This document shows positions 1 to 7,882 of a DNA stretch of 42,065 nucleotides, in pieces. Made by a program: the position numbers and the translations under genes. The number at the start of each line of letters is the position of its first letter. The first letter of the stretch is position 1. The notes beneath the pieces are model-generated. The model had not been told where the DNA came from. It did not search any database and was given only the letters and a program-made list of their open reading frames with translations. The DNA is from Lachnospiraceae bacterium (GTDB lineage Bacteria; Bacillota_A; Clostridia; Lachnospirales; Lachnospiraceae): NCBI GenBank assembly GCA_016291475.1, contig JAEEXJ010000014.1, positions 1-42,065 of the forward strand. Direction: 5' to 3'.

Positions 1-51
1 GTTGCATTTTTAAATCGAAGATGGTAATATCTCATCGTTGCACTAATGAAA

Positions 52-124
52 GGACCGCTAGCTCAGTTGGTAGAGCACCTGACTCTTAATCAGGGTGTCC
101 AGGGTTCGAGCCCCTGGCGGTCCA
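52..124 (+). tRNA. tRNA-Lys (anticodon CUU)
   Basis: A full 73-nt cloverleaf can be folded by eye. The acceptor stem is GGACCGC paired with GCGGTCC. The D arm contains AGTTGGTAGA. The anticodon stem CCTGA/TCAGG encloses the loop CTCTTAA, giving anticodon CTT (Lys). The T arm is CAGGG-TTCGAGC-CCCTG and the discriminator base is A. The 3' CCA is not encoded, because CGC follows. The gene lies about 70 bp upstream of tatD. The first 51 bases of the window show no feature that I can support. Confidence 0.97.
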
Positions 125-192
125 CGCGAGGTCGCAGGCTTGCTTAGAAGCGGGTTTGTGGCCTTTTCTTTTTTTATCCGAAAGAGGTATTT

Positions 193-975
193 ATGGCACC
201 CATATTTGATACGCATGTTCATTATGATGACGAAGCTTTTGAAAGCGACAGGGAAAGTGTACTTGATTCGCTTAAAGAGTATGGCGTAGCGAAAGTGACG
301 GATATCGGAGCGGGGATAGCCAGTTCCAAAACAGCTTTGGAGCTTGCCCAAAAGACGCCGTGGATGTACTGTGCATTGGGAGTTATCCCGGGACAGTGCA
401 GCGAGATAAATGAGGAAACCTGGAAGTGGCTCTGTGAAGCTGCCGAAAAAGAAGAAAAATGCGTTGCCATCGGTGAGATCGGACTTGATCACCATTGGGA
501 TGACGATCCATGGGATGTTCAGGCCGAGTGGTTTGTAAACCAGATGGATCTTGCAAGAAAACTGGCCAAGCCCATAGTCATTCACTCAAGAGATGCCGCC
601 AAAGATACGATAGATATTATGAAGGGGCATAATGCCGGAGATATAGGCGGGGTACTGCACTGCTATTCATATTCCGCAGAATCCGCAAGAGAATTCCTGA
701 ATATGGGTTTCTTTTTCGGGATAGGCGGCGTTGTTACTTTCAAAAATGCCAAAAAACTCACAGAGGCCGTAGAGTACATACCGCTTTCGAATATAGTCTT
801 GGAGACGGATTGCCCGTATCTTGCACCGACTCCTCACAGGGGAGAAAGAAACTTTTCCGGGTACCTTCCCCTGGTCGTCGAAAGGATTGCCGAGATCAAG
901 AAAATAAGCACGGAAGAGGTGCTTGAGGCAACCTGGCGAAATGCCCACAGACTATACAAAATAAGCGAAACATGA
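193..975 (+). CDS. tatD: TatD family metal-dependent deoxyribonuclease
   Basis: 260-residue amidohydrolase-fold protein of the TatD family, whose members are two-metal 3'-5' exonucleases acting on DNA and RNA in the cytoplasm. Metal-ligand motifs are present: FDTHVH near the N terminus, GEIGLDHH around residue 97, VIHSRDA around residue 130, LHCYS around residue 155, and ETDCPYL near residue 203. The length is normal for the family. The ATG is preceded by AAAGAGG at a good distance. An overlapping longer reading frame starting in the tRNA is not credible. The exact substrate cannot be told from sequence. Confidence 0.95.
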   Translation: MAPIFDTHVHYDDEAFESDRESVLDSLKEYGVAKVTDIGAGIASSKTALELAQKTPWMYCALGVIPGQCSEINEETWKWLCEAAEKEEKCVAIGEIGLDHHWDDDPWDVQAEWFVNQMDLARKLAKPIVIHSRDAAKDTIDIMKGHNAGDIGGVLHCYSYSAESAREFLNMGFFFGIGGVVTFKNAKKLTEAVEYIPLSNIVLETDCPYLAPTPHRGERNFSGYLPLVVERIAEIKKISTEEVLEATWRNAHRLYKISET

Positions 976-1041
976 TAAAATCATTACATAAATAAATGTG
1001 ATTTTTCTTACGGTACCGGGGGTTAGATGGGGGTACTGGAT

Positions 1042-1779
1042 ATGAAAATAGAGAGAATAGACGACAAAACAATTAAATGCTATCTGTCGAAGGACGAACT
1101 TGCTTACTATAAAGTCGATTACAGCGACTTTATTTCCAGAAGCGAAAATGCCCAGAGGCTCCTTCGCGAGATCATAGAACAGGCTAAATCTGAGGTGGGT
1201 TATCATCCTCCGAAGATTGCTTTTGAGATGCAGATAATGATGGTCCCCGAGCAGGGAATGGTTCTTACTTTTTCCGAGAAGGATCCCGCTCTCGGCGTAG
1301 ATGCCGACAAGATCAGCGGATTTATCGATACTTTGAAACAGCTCCTCGAGCATGTCAAAGAGGAATCCGGCGGAACGACGGCTCCTTTGGGGGCGCTTCC
1401 CGGACTCGGACAGGGAGGTTTATCGCTTCCCGCACCTGCAGCGCCCGTAAAAGCGGGCGGTGAACCCGCTAAGGCTGACACGCCCATAGCGAATGTCAAT
1501 GATGCGGTGTTTATGTTCACATACCTGTCAGATTTTATCGAGTATGCTCAGGGGCTTCCCAAAGGCATCAGGATTAATTCTTCGCTGTACAAGATGGGTG
1601 AGGAATATTTCCTCTTCATCTCAAGAGGCAAAGCTTCTTATGACCGTTTCAGCAGATGCTGTGTACAGGCACTTGAGTTCTCACAGCTCTACAGTGCGGG
1701 TGAAGGTTGTGAAGAGGTGCTCAGGGAACACGGAGAGGTAATGATCTCCGAAAAGGCCGTAAACAGATTCCGTAAGTAG
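1042..1779 (+). CDS. MecA-family adaptor protein
   Basis: 245-residue protein that begins MKIERIDD, the typical start of the MecA/YpbH adaptor family. An N-terminal target-binding domain (about 1-80) and a C-terminal domain (about 150-245) are joined by a Pro/Ala/Gly-rich linker (about 110-150). Known family members deliver substrates to the ClpC unfoldase and in Bacillus restrain competence. The C-terminal half here (from around NDAVFMF) matches the ClpC-binding type in layout. I chose the ATG at 1042 because it gives the family N terminus and has a G-rich Shine-Dalgarno at 1029-1034. An in-frame ATG five codons upstream is possible. A hairpin terminator follows. The substrate is unknown. 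Confidence 0.8.
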   Translation: MKIERIDDKTIKCYLSKDELAYYKVDYSDFISRSENAQRLLREIIEQAKSEVGYHPPKIAFEMQIMMVPEQGMVLTFSEKDPALGVDADKISGFIDTLKQLLEHVKEESGGTTAPLGALPGLGQGGLSLPAPAAPVKAGGEPAKADTPIANVNDAVFMFTYLSDFIEYAQGLPKGIRINSSLYKMGEEYFLFISRGKASYDRFSRCCVQALEFSQLYSAGEGCEEVLREHGEVMISEKAVNRFRK

Positions 1780-1793
1780 GCTATAAGATCCTT

Positions 1794-1835
1794 AGCGGCT
1801 CCCAATTTCTATCGGGGGCCGCTTTATGTTTGTTT
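1794..1835 (+). terminator. Rho-independent terminator after the MecA-like gene
   Basis: A 10-bp stem (AGCGGCTCCC with GGGGGCCGCT, one G-T pair) encloses a 10-nt loop and is followed by a T-rich tail (TTTATGTTTGTTT). It sits 15 bp after the stop codon. Confidence 0.75.
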
Positions 1836-1852
1836 AGAGAAGGAGGAGGATA

Positions 1853-3286
1853 ATGTTCGTTTGTCCCAATTGCGGAGCCAATATTGTATTTGACCCCGGC
1901 AAACAGTTGCTTCATTGCGAGTATTGTGAATCGGATTTTCCACCCGAGGCTGCGATTCAGAAGGATGACGCTGACGAGAATACTTATACCGAATCTCAGG
2001 CAAGCGATAAATCCGAAACCGGCTACGAAGAATACACCACCACTATTTATACCTGTAAAGAATGCGGAGGTGAGATTCTTGCCAATGACAATACCGTTGC
2101 CACCTTCTGTAGCTATTGCGGAGCTTCCACAATTCTTGCCAGCCGTGTAGGCAAACAGAGAGCTCCCGAATATATCATTCCCTTTAAGGTTACCAAGGAT
2201 CAGAGTGCGGAGCTTTACAAGAAAGCTCTTAATAAAGCACTTTTCGCTCCCAAATATATGAAGGAAGATGCCACCATCGAAAAACTCCGTGGTATCTATA
2301 TGCCTTACTGGATCTACGATTTTAAAGAAAACCGTGCAGCAACTCTCCGCGGTCAAAAGGATACCAGAAGGGGAGATTATATCTATCATACTCACTATAA
2401 CATCAACACGAGTGTTCAGGCTGAGTACAACGGATTGGCATCCGATGCATCTTCTCAGTTCTCAGATTCATTGAGTGAAGCCATTGCTCCCTTTGATTTT
2501 AAAGAGGCGGTTCCTTTTAATACATCTTACATGAGCGGCTTTTATGCCGATGCCGAAGATACCGATCCTAAGATTTATGAGCAGCAGAGCCGCAATATCG
2601 TAACACAGGAGATTTTCAATCAGATTGCTAAGGATCCTGCTGTCAGGACTATTACCCTTAAAAAGGAATCACTTCCAAACCTGACACCCGAGAGAACTGA
2701 GACCAGATTCGGCTACTTCCCCGTATGGTTTATGTCCGTAAGGCATAAGGACAGGGTGAGTTATGCGGTTGTAAACGGACAGACCGGAGAAGTTGCAACG
2801 GATGTGCCCATCGATTATAAGAAATATATCTTATGGTCACTTGCGTGGTCTGTGCCGATATTTGTTCTGTTGTGCCTGATCCCTGTAATGAGACCGGTTT
2901 ATCTGCTTGTGATATCGATTGTTCTTTCCGTGATAGGAATGATCTCTTTGTGCAGTCAGAAAGAGCAGATTTATGTCAGAGAAAATAATCTAGACGATAA
3001 AGGTCTGATATTTAAGCAAAATAAGAATTCAACCGGATCGAATGCTTCCGGAAAAAAATCACATTCAGACGGAAAATTTTTGGCGTGTCTGAAACCGTTG
3101 ATCGGAGTACTTTTAGCCGCCGGAGTATGGTTGCTTGCTCCTTCAGCGGATGAATTCTATTACATAGCCGCTATCATATGTATTGTTACACTTCTTTTGT
3201 CCGTATATGATCTGGTTAAAGGTCATAACAGACTGGCAACCAGGAAACTTCCTCAGTTCGATAAGAGAGGAGGTGACGAGTCATGA
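1853..3286 (+). CDS. zinc-ribbon integral membrane protein, function unknown
   Basis: 477 residues. The N terminus holds two four-cysteine ribbons: C4/C7 with C22/C25, then C68/C71 with C86/C89. This resembles TFIIB/rubredoxin-type zinc ribbons; similar proteins are often mis-annotated as PriA helicase, but no helicase motif is present. A soluble middle region (about 100-320) is followed by hydrophobic segments at about 325-370 and 410-450, probably four membrane spans. The start has an AGGAGGAGG Shine-Dalgarno. The stop overlaps the next start by 4 bp, so the TPM protein downstream is probably translationally coupled and may be a partner. No enzymatic role can be assigned. Confidence 0.75.
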   Translation: MFVCPNCGANIVFDPGKQLLHCEYCESDFPPEAAIQKDDADENTYTESQASDKSETGYEEYTTTIYTCKECGGEILANDNTVATFCSYCGASTILASRVGKQRAPEYIIPFKVTKDQSAELYKKALNKALFAPKYMKEDATIEKLRGIYMPYWIYDFKENRAATLRGQKDTRRGDYIYHTHYNINTSVQAEYNGLASDASSQFSDSLSEAIAPFDFKEAVPFNTSYMSGFYADAEDTDPKIYEQQSRNIVTQEIFNQIAKDPAVRTITLKKESLPNLTPERTETRFGYFPVWFMSVRHKDRVSYAVVNGQTGEVATDVPIDYKKYILWSLAWSVPIFVLLCLIPVMRPVYLLVISIVLSVIGMISLCSQKEQIYVRENNLDDKGLIFKQNKNSTGSNASGKKSHSDGKFLACLKPLIGVLLAAGVWLLAPSADEFYYIAAIICIVTLLLSVYDLVKGHNRLATRKLPQFDKRGGDES

Positions 3287-4104
3287 AGAAGATAATAAGA
3301 TATCCCTTATTACTGCTCTCTGTGATAGCTATACTCGCCGCCCTGGTACTGGCTCCCGCCGATTACGCACATGCCTATAATCCGCTTGATGATACCGATT
3401 ATACGGACGTGGACAAGACCAACAGCGAAACCGGATACCGCGTGGTCATTTCCGACGGAGCGGATCTCTTTACAAGCGCAGAGATCAAAAAGCTGGCGGA
3501 CGAAATAGCCCCAATAGCCCATTATGGAAATGTTGCACTTATCACCACAGATGAAAACAACTATGGTGACATAATGAGATATTCCGATGCCATCTATGAT
3601 GAGATGTTCGGAAATCACGCAAACGGTGTCATGCTCATTATCGATATGGAAGAGAGAGAGATCTCCATCTATTCTGACGGAGACATACATAAAGTCATAA
3701 CCGATGCATACGGATATGACATCACCGATAACATTTACCGTTATGCATCAAACAAAGATTACTATACCTGTGCATCAAAGGGATTCGAGCAGATCTATAC
3801 AGTATTAAAGGGTCAGAAGATTGCCCGGCCAATGAGGTATGTGTGTAGTGCTCTTATGGCGCTTCTTTTATCCTTCCTGATCAATTTCTGGGTGGTAAGA
3901 GTGATGTCCAGAATACAGAGAACTTCTAATGCGGAGTTGATTGCCGGAGCGAGTAAATCACTTAGGTATACTCCACCCGTTGTTATCGTGACAGGCGAGA
4001 CCAAGACATATTCGCCTCAGTCTTCCGGAAGCAGCGGAGGTGGCGGTCATCGAGGCGGTGGCGGCGGTGGTCACAGTGGAGGCGGCGGCCATCACGGATT
4101 CTGA
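3283..4104 (+). CDS. TPM-domain membrane protein with Gly/His-rich tail
   Basis: 273 residues. An N-terminal signal peptide (hydrophobic 5-25, probable cleavage after AHA near residue 31) leads into a TPM (YgcG/Psb32-type) domain at about 50-175. A membrane span follows at about 183-205, then a cytoplasmic tail ending in a striking run of Gly and His (about 247-273). TPM domains are linked to membrane-protein quality control, and in plants to photosystem II repair; the bacterial role is poorly known. The start overlaps the zinc-ribbon gene stop (ATGA) and has a near-perfect GGAGGTGA ribosome site. The His-rich tail could bind divalent metals, which is inference. Confidence 0.8.
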   Translation: MKKIIRYPLLLLSVIAILAALVLAPADYAHAYNPLDDTDYTDVDKTNSETGYRVVISDGADLFTSAEIKKLADEIAPIAHYGNVALITTDENNYGDIMRYSDAIYDEMFGNHANGVMLIIDMEEREISIYSDGDIHKVITDAYGYDITDNIYRYASNKDYYTCASKGFEQIYTVLKGQKIARPMRYVCSALMALLLSFLINFWVVRVMSRIQRTSNAELIAGASKSLRYTPPVVIVTGETKTYSPQSSGSSGGGGHRGGGGGGHSGGGGHHGF

Positions 4105-4121
4105 TGCCCGGAGTAAAGATC

Positions 4122-4772
4122 ATGAAATACGAACTTGCAGTTTTTGATATGGACGGAACCATATTAAACACTTTGGATGACCTTACGGATGCTACCAACC
4201 ATGCACTGAAAGCATATGGATATCCGGAGCATTCGATAGAGGAAGTAAGATTTTTTGTCGGAAACGGAATAGCCAAGCTTATCGAAAGAGCAACCCCCGA
4301 GGGTACCTCCGAGGAGGTGTGCGAGAAGGTAAGGGCTGAATTCATGGCTTATTATAAAGTCCACAGCGCCGACAAGACCGGGCCGTATCCCGGAATAACG
4401 GATCTCATAAAAAGGCTCAGGGCAGCAGGCGTCAAGACTGCTGTTGTTTCCAACAAGCCCGACCCTGCGGTAAGGGATCTGTGCAAGACCTATTACGACG
4501 GGCTGTTTGATGCGGCCGTCGGTGATATGGAAGGACAGGCCGTGAAACCCGCTCCCGACATGTGCCACAAGGTGTTTAAAGAGCTGAGTATAGGTCCGGA
4601 AAAGTCCGTATATATCGGGGATTCCGATACCGATATTATGACAGCGCGAAATGCGGGACTTGATGAGATACTTGTTTCATGGGGATTTCGCGGGCGCAAG
4701 TTTCTGACGGAGCACGGAGCAAAAACTATTTGCGATACTCCCGATGAAGTATATGATGTGATAAAGGGTTGA
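4122..4772 (+). CDS. HAD-superfamily hydrolase (phosphoglycolate phosphatase-like)
   Basis: 216 residues with all four HAD motifs: DMDGTI near residue 9 (nucleophile and acid Asp), VVSNK (motif II, Thr/Ser-type), the lysine of AVKPAPD (motif III) and GDSDTDIMTARNAG (motif IV). The helical cap between motifs I and II is of the Gph/PpaX type. Candidate reactions are 2-phosphoglycolate or pyrophosphate hydrolysis. I prefer the ATG at 4122, eight bases after GGAG and giving the family start MKYELAVFD, over the ATG at 4104 that overlaps the previous stop. The substrate is not certain. Confidence 0.85.
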   Translation: MKYELAVFDMDGTILNTLDDLTDATNHALKAYGYPEHSIEEVRFFVGNGIAKLIERATPEGTSEEVCEKVRAEFMAYYKVHSADKTGPYPGITDLIKRLRAAGVKTAVVSNKPDPAVRDLCKTYYDGLFDAAVGDMEGQAVKPAPDMCHKVFKELSIGPEKSVYIGDSDTDIMTARNAGLDEILVSWGFRGRKFLTEHGAKTICDTPDEVYDVIKG

Positions 4773-4808
4773 AAAACCGATCAAGATATTAATGCAGAGG
4801 TAATTAAA

Positions 4809-6242
4809 ATGGCAGATAAGAAAATGGTTGAAGAGATCACTTCGATGGACGAGGATTTTGCCCAGTGGTATACGGACATCGTTCGTAAGGCCGAGCTCAT
4901 CGAATACACATCCGTAAAGGGTTGCATGGCTATCAAGCCCGACGGATATGCAATTTGGGAAAACATCCAGGCCGAACTCGACAAGAGATTTAAGGCTACC
5001 GGTGTACGTAATGTATATATGCCCATGTTTATCCCCGAATCTCTTCTGGAGAAGGAAAAGGATCACGTAGAGGGATTTGCTCCCGAAGTAGCATGGGTTA
5101 CCCATGGAGGTCTTGAACCCCTTGCGGAGAGAATGTGCGTACGTCCTACTTCCGAGACTCTTTTCTGCGATTTCTACAAGAATGATGTTCACTCATACAG
5201 AGATCTTCCCAAGGTTTATAACCAGTGGTGCTCTGTTGTCAGATGGGAAAAAGAAACCAGACCCTTTCTTCGTTCCAGAGAATTCCTCTGGCAGGAAGGT
5301 CACACCGCTCACGCTACCGCTGAAGAGGCTGAGGAGCGTACGGTTCAGATGCTTAATGTCTATGCGGATTTCCTCGAGGACTTCCTTGCTATCCCCGTAA
5401 TAAAGGGTCAGAAGACCGAGAAGGAAAAGTTTGCAGGAGCTGAGGCTACATACACCGTTGAGGCTCTCATGCATGACGGAAAAGCACTCCAGTCCGGAAC
5501 CAGCCACAATTTCGGTAACGGCTTTGCAAAGGCATTCGACATCCAGTTTGCCGACAAGGACAATACATTAAAGCATGTTTATCAGACATCGTGGGGTGTT
5601 ACCACCAGACTCATCGGTGCCATCATCATGGTTCACGGAGACAACGAAGGACTTGTTCTTCCTCCCAAGGTTGCTCCCATCCAGCTCTGCATCATCCCTA
5701 TCCAGCAGAAGAAGGAGGGCGTTCTCGACAAGGCTTATGAACTCAGAGATCTCCTCAAAGATACGGTAAGAGTCAAAGTAGACGATACCGACAAGACTCC
5801 CGGATGGAAATTCTCCGAGGCAGAGATGAGAGGATATCCCATCAGACTCGAGATCGGCCCCAAGGATATCGAAGCCGGCAAGTGCGTGATCGTACGCAGA
5901 GATACCAGAGAGAAGATCGAAGTAAGACTTGATGAAGTAGCTTCCAAGGTTCCCGAGATCTTAGAGACCATGCAGAAGGAAATGCTCGAAAGAGCAAGAG
6001 CTCACAGAGAGGCACACACCTACGTGGCTCACGATTATGACGAATTCAAGAAGCTCTTTAATGAGAAGTCCGGATTCGTAAAGGCTATGTGGTGCGGCTG
6101 CAGAGAATGCGAAGATCAGATCAAAGCAGACCTCTCCGTCACTTCAAGATGTATCCCCTTTGAACAGGAAAAAATCTCCGATGTGTGCGTATGCTGCGGA
6201 AAGCCTGCTCAGAAGATGGTTTATTGGGGAAGAGCATATTAA
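4809..6242 (+). CDS. proS: prolyl-tRNA synthetase, archaeal/eukaryal type
   Basis: 477 residues. Charges tRNA-Pro with proline. This is the short ProS form without the bacterial editing insertion (INS). It has class II motifs (RPTSE, the W-rich [18 protein letters not shown] segment, and the C-terminal [10 protein letters not shown] segment). At the C terminus there is an anticodon-binding domain and a cysteine-bearing zinc-like domain (CGCREC around 430 and CVCCGK near 465) ending in the typical aromatic GRAY. The start has a GAGG site. Upstream space is only 36 bp, so there is no T-box leader. Such ProS enzymes are common in Clostridia. Confidence 0.96.
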   Translation: MADKKMVEEITSMDEDFAQWYTDIVRKAELIEYTSVKGCMAIKPDGYAIWENIQAELDKRFKATGVRNVYMPMFIPESLLEKEKDHVEGFAPEVAWVTHGGLEPLAERMCVRPTSETLFCDFYKNDVHSYRDLPKVYNQWCSVVRWEKETRPFLRSREFLWQEGHTAHATAEEAEERTVQMLNVYADFLEDFLAIPVIKGQKTEKEKFAGAEATYTVEALMHDGKALQSGTSHNFGNGFAKAFDIQFADKDNTLKHVYQTSWGVTTRLIGAIIMVHGDNEGLVLPPKVAPIQLCIIPIQQKKEGVLDKAYELRDLLKDTVRVKVDDTDKTPGWKFSEAEMRGYPIRLEIGPKDIEAGKCVIVRRDTREKIEVRLDEVASKVPEILETMQKEMLERARAHREAHTYVAHDYDEFKKLFNEKSGFVKAMWCGCRECEDQIKADLSVTSRCIPFEQEKISDVCVCCGKPAQKMVYWGRAY

Positions 6243-6262
6243 TAAACAGCACGGCGTAAAGA

Positions 6263-7285
6263 ATGAATCTTATCGTTATCGACCTTGAGTGGAATCAGAG
6301 TTCCACCGGGACCGAGCCGGAAATCTCCGAGATCCCTTTTGAGATCATCGAGATAGGCGCCGTAAAATACGGTGATGGCGGAGTCCTGATATCGGAATTC
6401 AGCGAACTGATCAGACCCAGGGTTTACAGAAAAATGCATAACTACACCAGCAAGCTCGTTCATCTGCAGATGGAGGAGCTTGAAAAGGGTGATTCATTCG
6501 AAGTTGTTGCCGAGAGATTTTTTAAATGGTGCGGCAAAGATCCCGTATTCGCAACCTGGGGCCCGGGAGATGTGGGCGTATTCCAGCAGAATCTCAAATT
6601 CTTCGGACTTCCTCTCATAAATGAGGGACCGGTTGCTTTTGTGGATGTACAGAAGCTGTTCATGCTCGCATGCGAAGCAGGCGAGAAGAAAAGAAGAGCC
6701 CTTGAATATGCCGTCGATCATTTCGGTATTTCCAAGGATATTCCTTTTCACAGAGCATTCAGTGACGCATATTACGCCGCAGAGGTATATAAAAAGGTCT
6801 GCGAGATAAATCCCGAAGTGACCAAATTCGTATCTTACGACACCACTTATCCTCCCGCAGACAAAGAACACGAGATAAAGATCGTATTTCCCACCTACGA
6901 GAAATACATTTCCAGAGTTTTCGAAAACCGTGAAAAGGCCTTCAGGGAAAAAGAAACCCTGTCCACAACCTGTTATATATGCGGTAAGAAAGCAAAACGG
7001 AAGATCAAATGGTTTTCCATGGGTGACAGACATTATTACTGTCTGTGCGAATGCGAAGAACACGGCCTTATCAAGGGCAAGATAATCACATACCCCGGAA
7101 AGGGTGGTGAAGGACTGTATCTTGTTAAGATCTTAAGGTGCGTCAACGAAAAAGAAGCGGCCGTAGTTGAGAAGAAGTTCAACAAGGTCCGCGAATACAG
7201 AAAACATAACACCACGGGTGTGAGATTTAAAAAACCGGGAAAAAATACCTCGGGACCGATTCCCGAGGATAAAGGTGAAGACTGA
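6263..7285 (+). CDS. DEDDh 3'-5' exonuclease with C-terminal zinc ribbon
   Basis: 340 residues. The EXOIII/ribonuclease T fold occupies about 1-190 with a complete DEDDh set: D7 and E9 (VIDLEW), D103 (in GPGDVGVF, after the Trp-Gly typical of ERI-1/KapD relatives), and H163 and D168 (HRAFSDA). A four-cysteine unit follows at about 236-270 (CYICGKK and CLCECEEHG), then a basic C terminus. Catalysis should be metal-dependent removal of 3' nucleotides from RNA or DNA. The zinc ribbon suggests nucleic-acid or protein binding. The gene starts 20 bp after proS, and its stop lies 2 bp from the convergent HD gene. Confidence 0.85.
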   Translation: MNLIVIDLEWNQSSTGTEPEISEIPFEIIEIGAVKYGDGGVLISEFSELIRPRVYRKMHNYTSKLVHLQMEELEKGDSFEVVAERFFKWCGKDPVFATWGPGDVGVFQQNLKFFGLPLINEGPVAFVDVQKLFMLACEAGEKKRRALEYAVDHFGISKDIPFHRAFSDAYYAAEVYKKVCEINPEVTKFVSYDTTYPPADKEHEIKIVFPTYEKYISRVFENREKAFREKETLSTTCYICGKKAKRKIKWFSMGDRHYYCLCECEEHGLIKGKIITYPGKGGEGLYLVKILRCVNEKEAAVVEKKFNKVREYRKHNTTGVRFKKPGKNTSGPIPEDKGED

Positions 7286-7287
7286 TA

Positions 7288-7800
7288 TCAGGCCATTGCC
7301 CGGACGGCTATGTTCATACGGGAGTGAAGTCTTTCGGATGAACTCCTTACCGTGAAAGGCTCGTAAAGAGCGCAGTATTTATCGGCAATGCAGATGATGA
7401 CCGCTTCCAGTGAATTGGGTCTTTTGAGCACGAGCGGGAACATATGATGTTCTATAATGTCCTTTTCTTTGGCGGTAATGCCGCCGAGAATTTCCTTCGC
7501 ACGTGTAGCGGAATCAAGAGGATGCTGTGTGATGCACATACGTCCCGTTGTATAAACAACTTTTCGATTACCGATCAGACCCATGTCGTGGCATAGGCAG
7601 GCTCTTATGAGTGCCTCCCTGTCGGCTGACGCAAACAGCCCGGCAATCCTTAAGGATGTCTTGGTTACATGGAGTTCATGATCGCTCACGTTGGATCTGA
7701 AATGGTGGGGCTGGGAAAAACCGCGGATAAACCATTCGGAATCCAGGATATTCCCGCCTACCCTTCTTATTTCTTTTTCAAGGTCTTCTTTTGATCTCAT
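7288..7800 (-). CDS. HD-domain protein (putative phosphohydrolase)
   Basis: 170 residues. The HD motif is H71-D72 in LCHDMG, with upstream His (H41/H44), H118/H119 and D140 (IADKY) completing the metal site. The HD superfamily contains nucleotide and signalling phosphohydrolases; the substrate is unknown here. The gene is convergent with the exonuclease (2-bp gap) and divergent from uvrC. Its extended -10 promoter overlaps that of uvrC. Confidence 0.8.
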   Translation of the reverse strand: MRSKEDLEKEIRRVGGNILDSEWFIRGFSQPHHFRSNVSDHELHVTKTSLRIAGLFASADREALIRACLCHDMGLIGNRKVVYTTGRMCITQHPLDSATRAKEILGGITAKEKDIIEHHMFPLVLKRPNSLEAVIICIADKYCALYEPFTVRSSSERLHSRMNIAVRAMA

Positions 7801-7829
7801 GGTTAAAATGTAATGAAATGCAGTTTCGA

Positions 7830-7857
7830 TTGCTGAATTACCGATACATTTTATAAC
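7830..7857 (+). promoter_or_regulatory. probable uvrC promoter
   Basis: TTGCTG (7830-7835), a 16-bp spacer, then TATAAC (7852-7857). Transcription would start near 7864, leaving a leader of about 19 nt. The -10 overlaps the divergent HD-gene -10. Confidence 0.5.
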
Positions 7858-7858
7858 A
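7850..7858 (-). promoter_or_regulatory. extended -10 promoter of the HD-domain gene
   Basis: On the minus strand the sequence TGTTATAAA fits the extended -10 pattern TGnTATAAT. It lies about 50 bp upstream of the start codon and shares its core with the uvrC -10 on the other strand. Confidence 0.5.
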
Positions 7859-7882
7859 GAGCCTATTTACGGACAAGTGCCC

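Noticed and set aside
95..289. Open frame overlapping the tRNA and the start of tatD
   Set aside because: It begins inside the tRNA T arm and runs out of frame with the well-supported tatD gene; no ribosome site.
4773..4808. T-box or other aminoacyl-tRNA sensing leader before proS
   Set aside because: Only 36 bp are available between the genes, with no T-box sequence.
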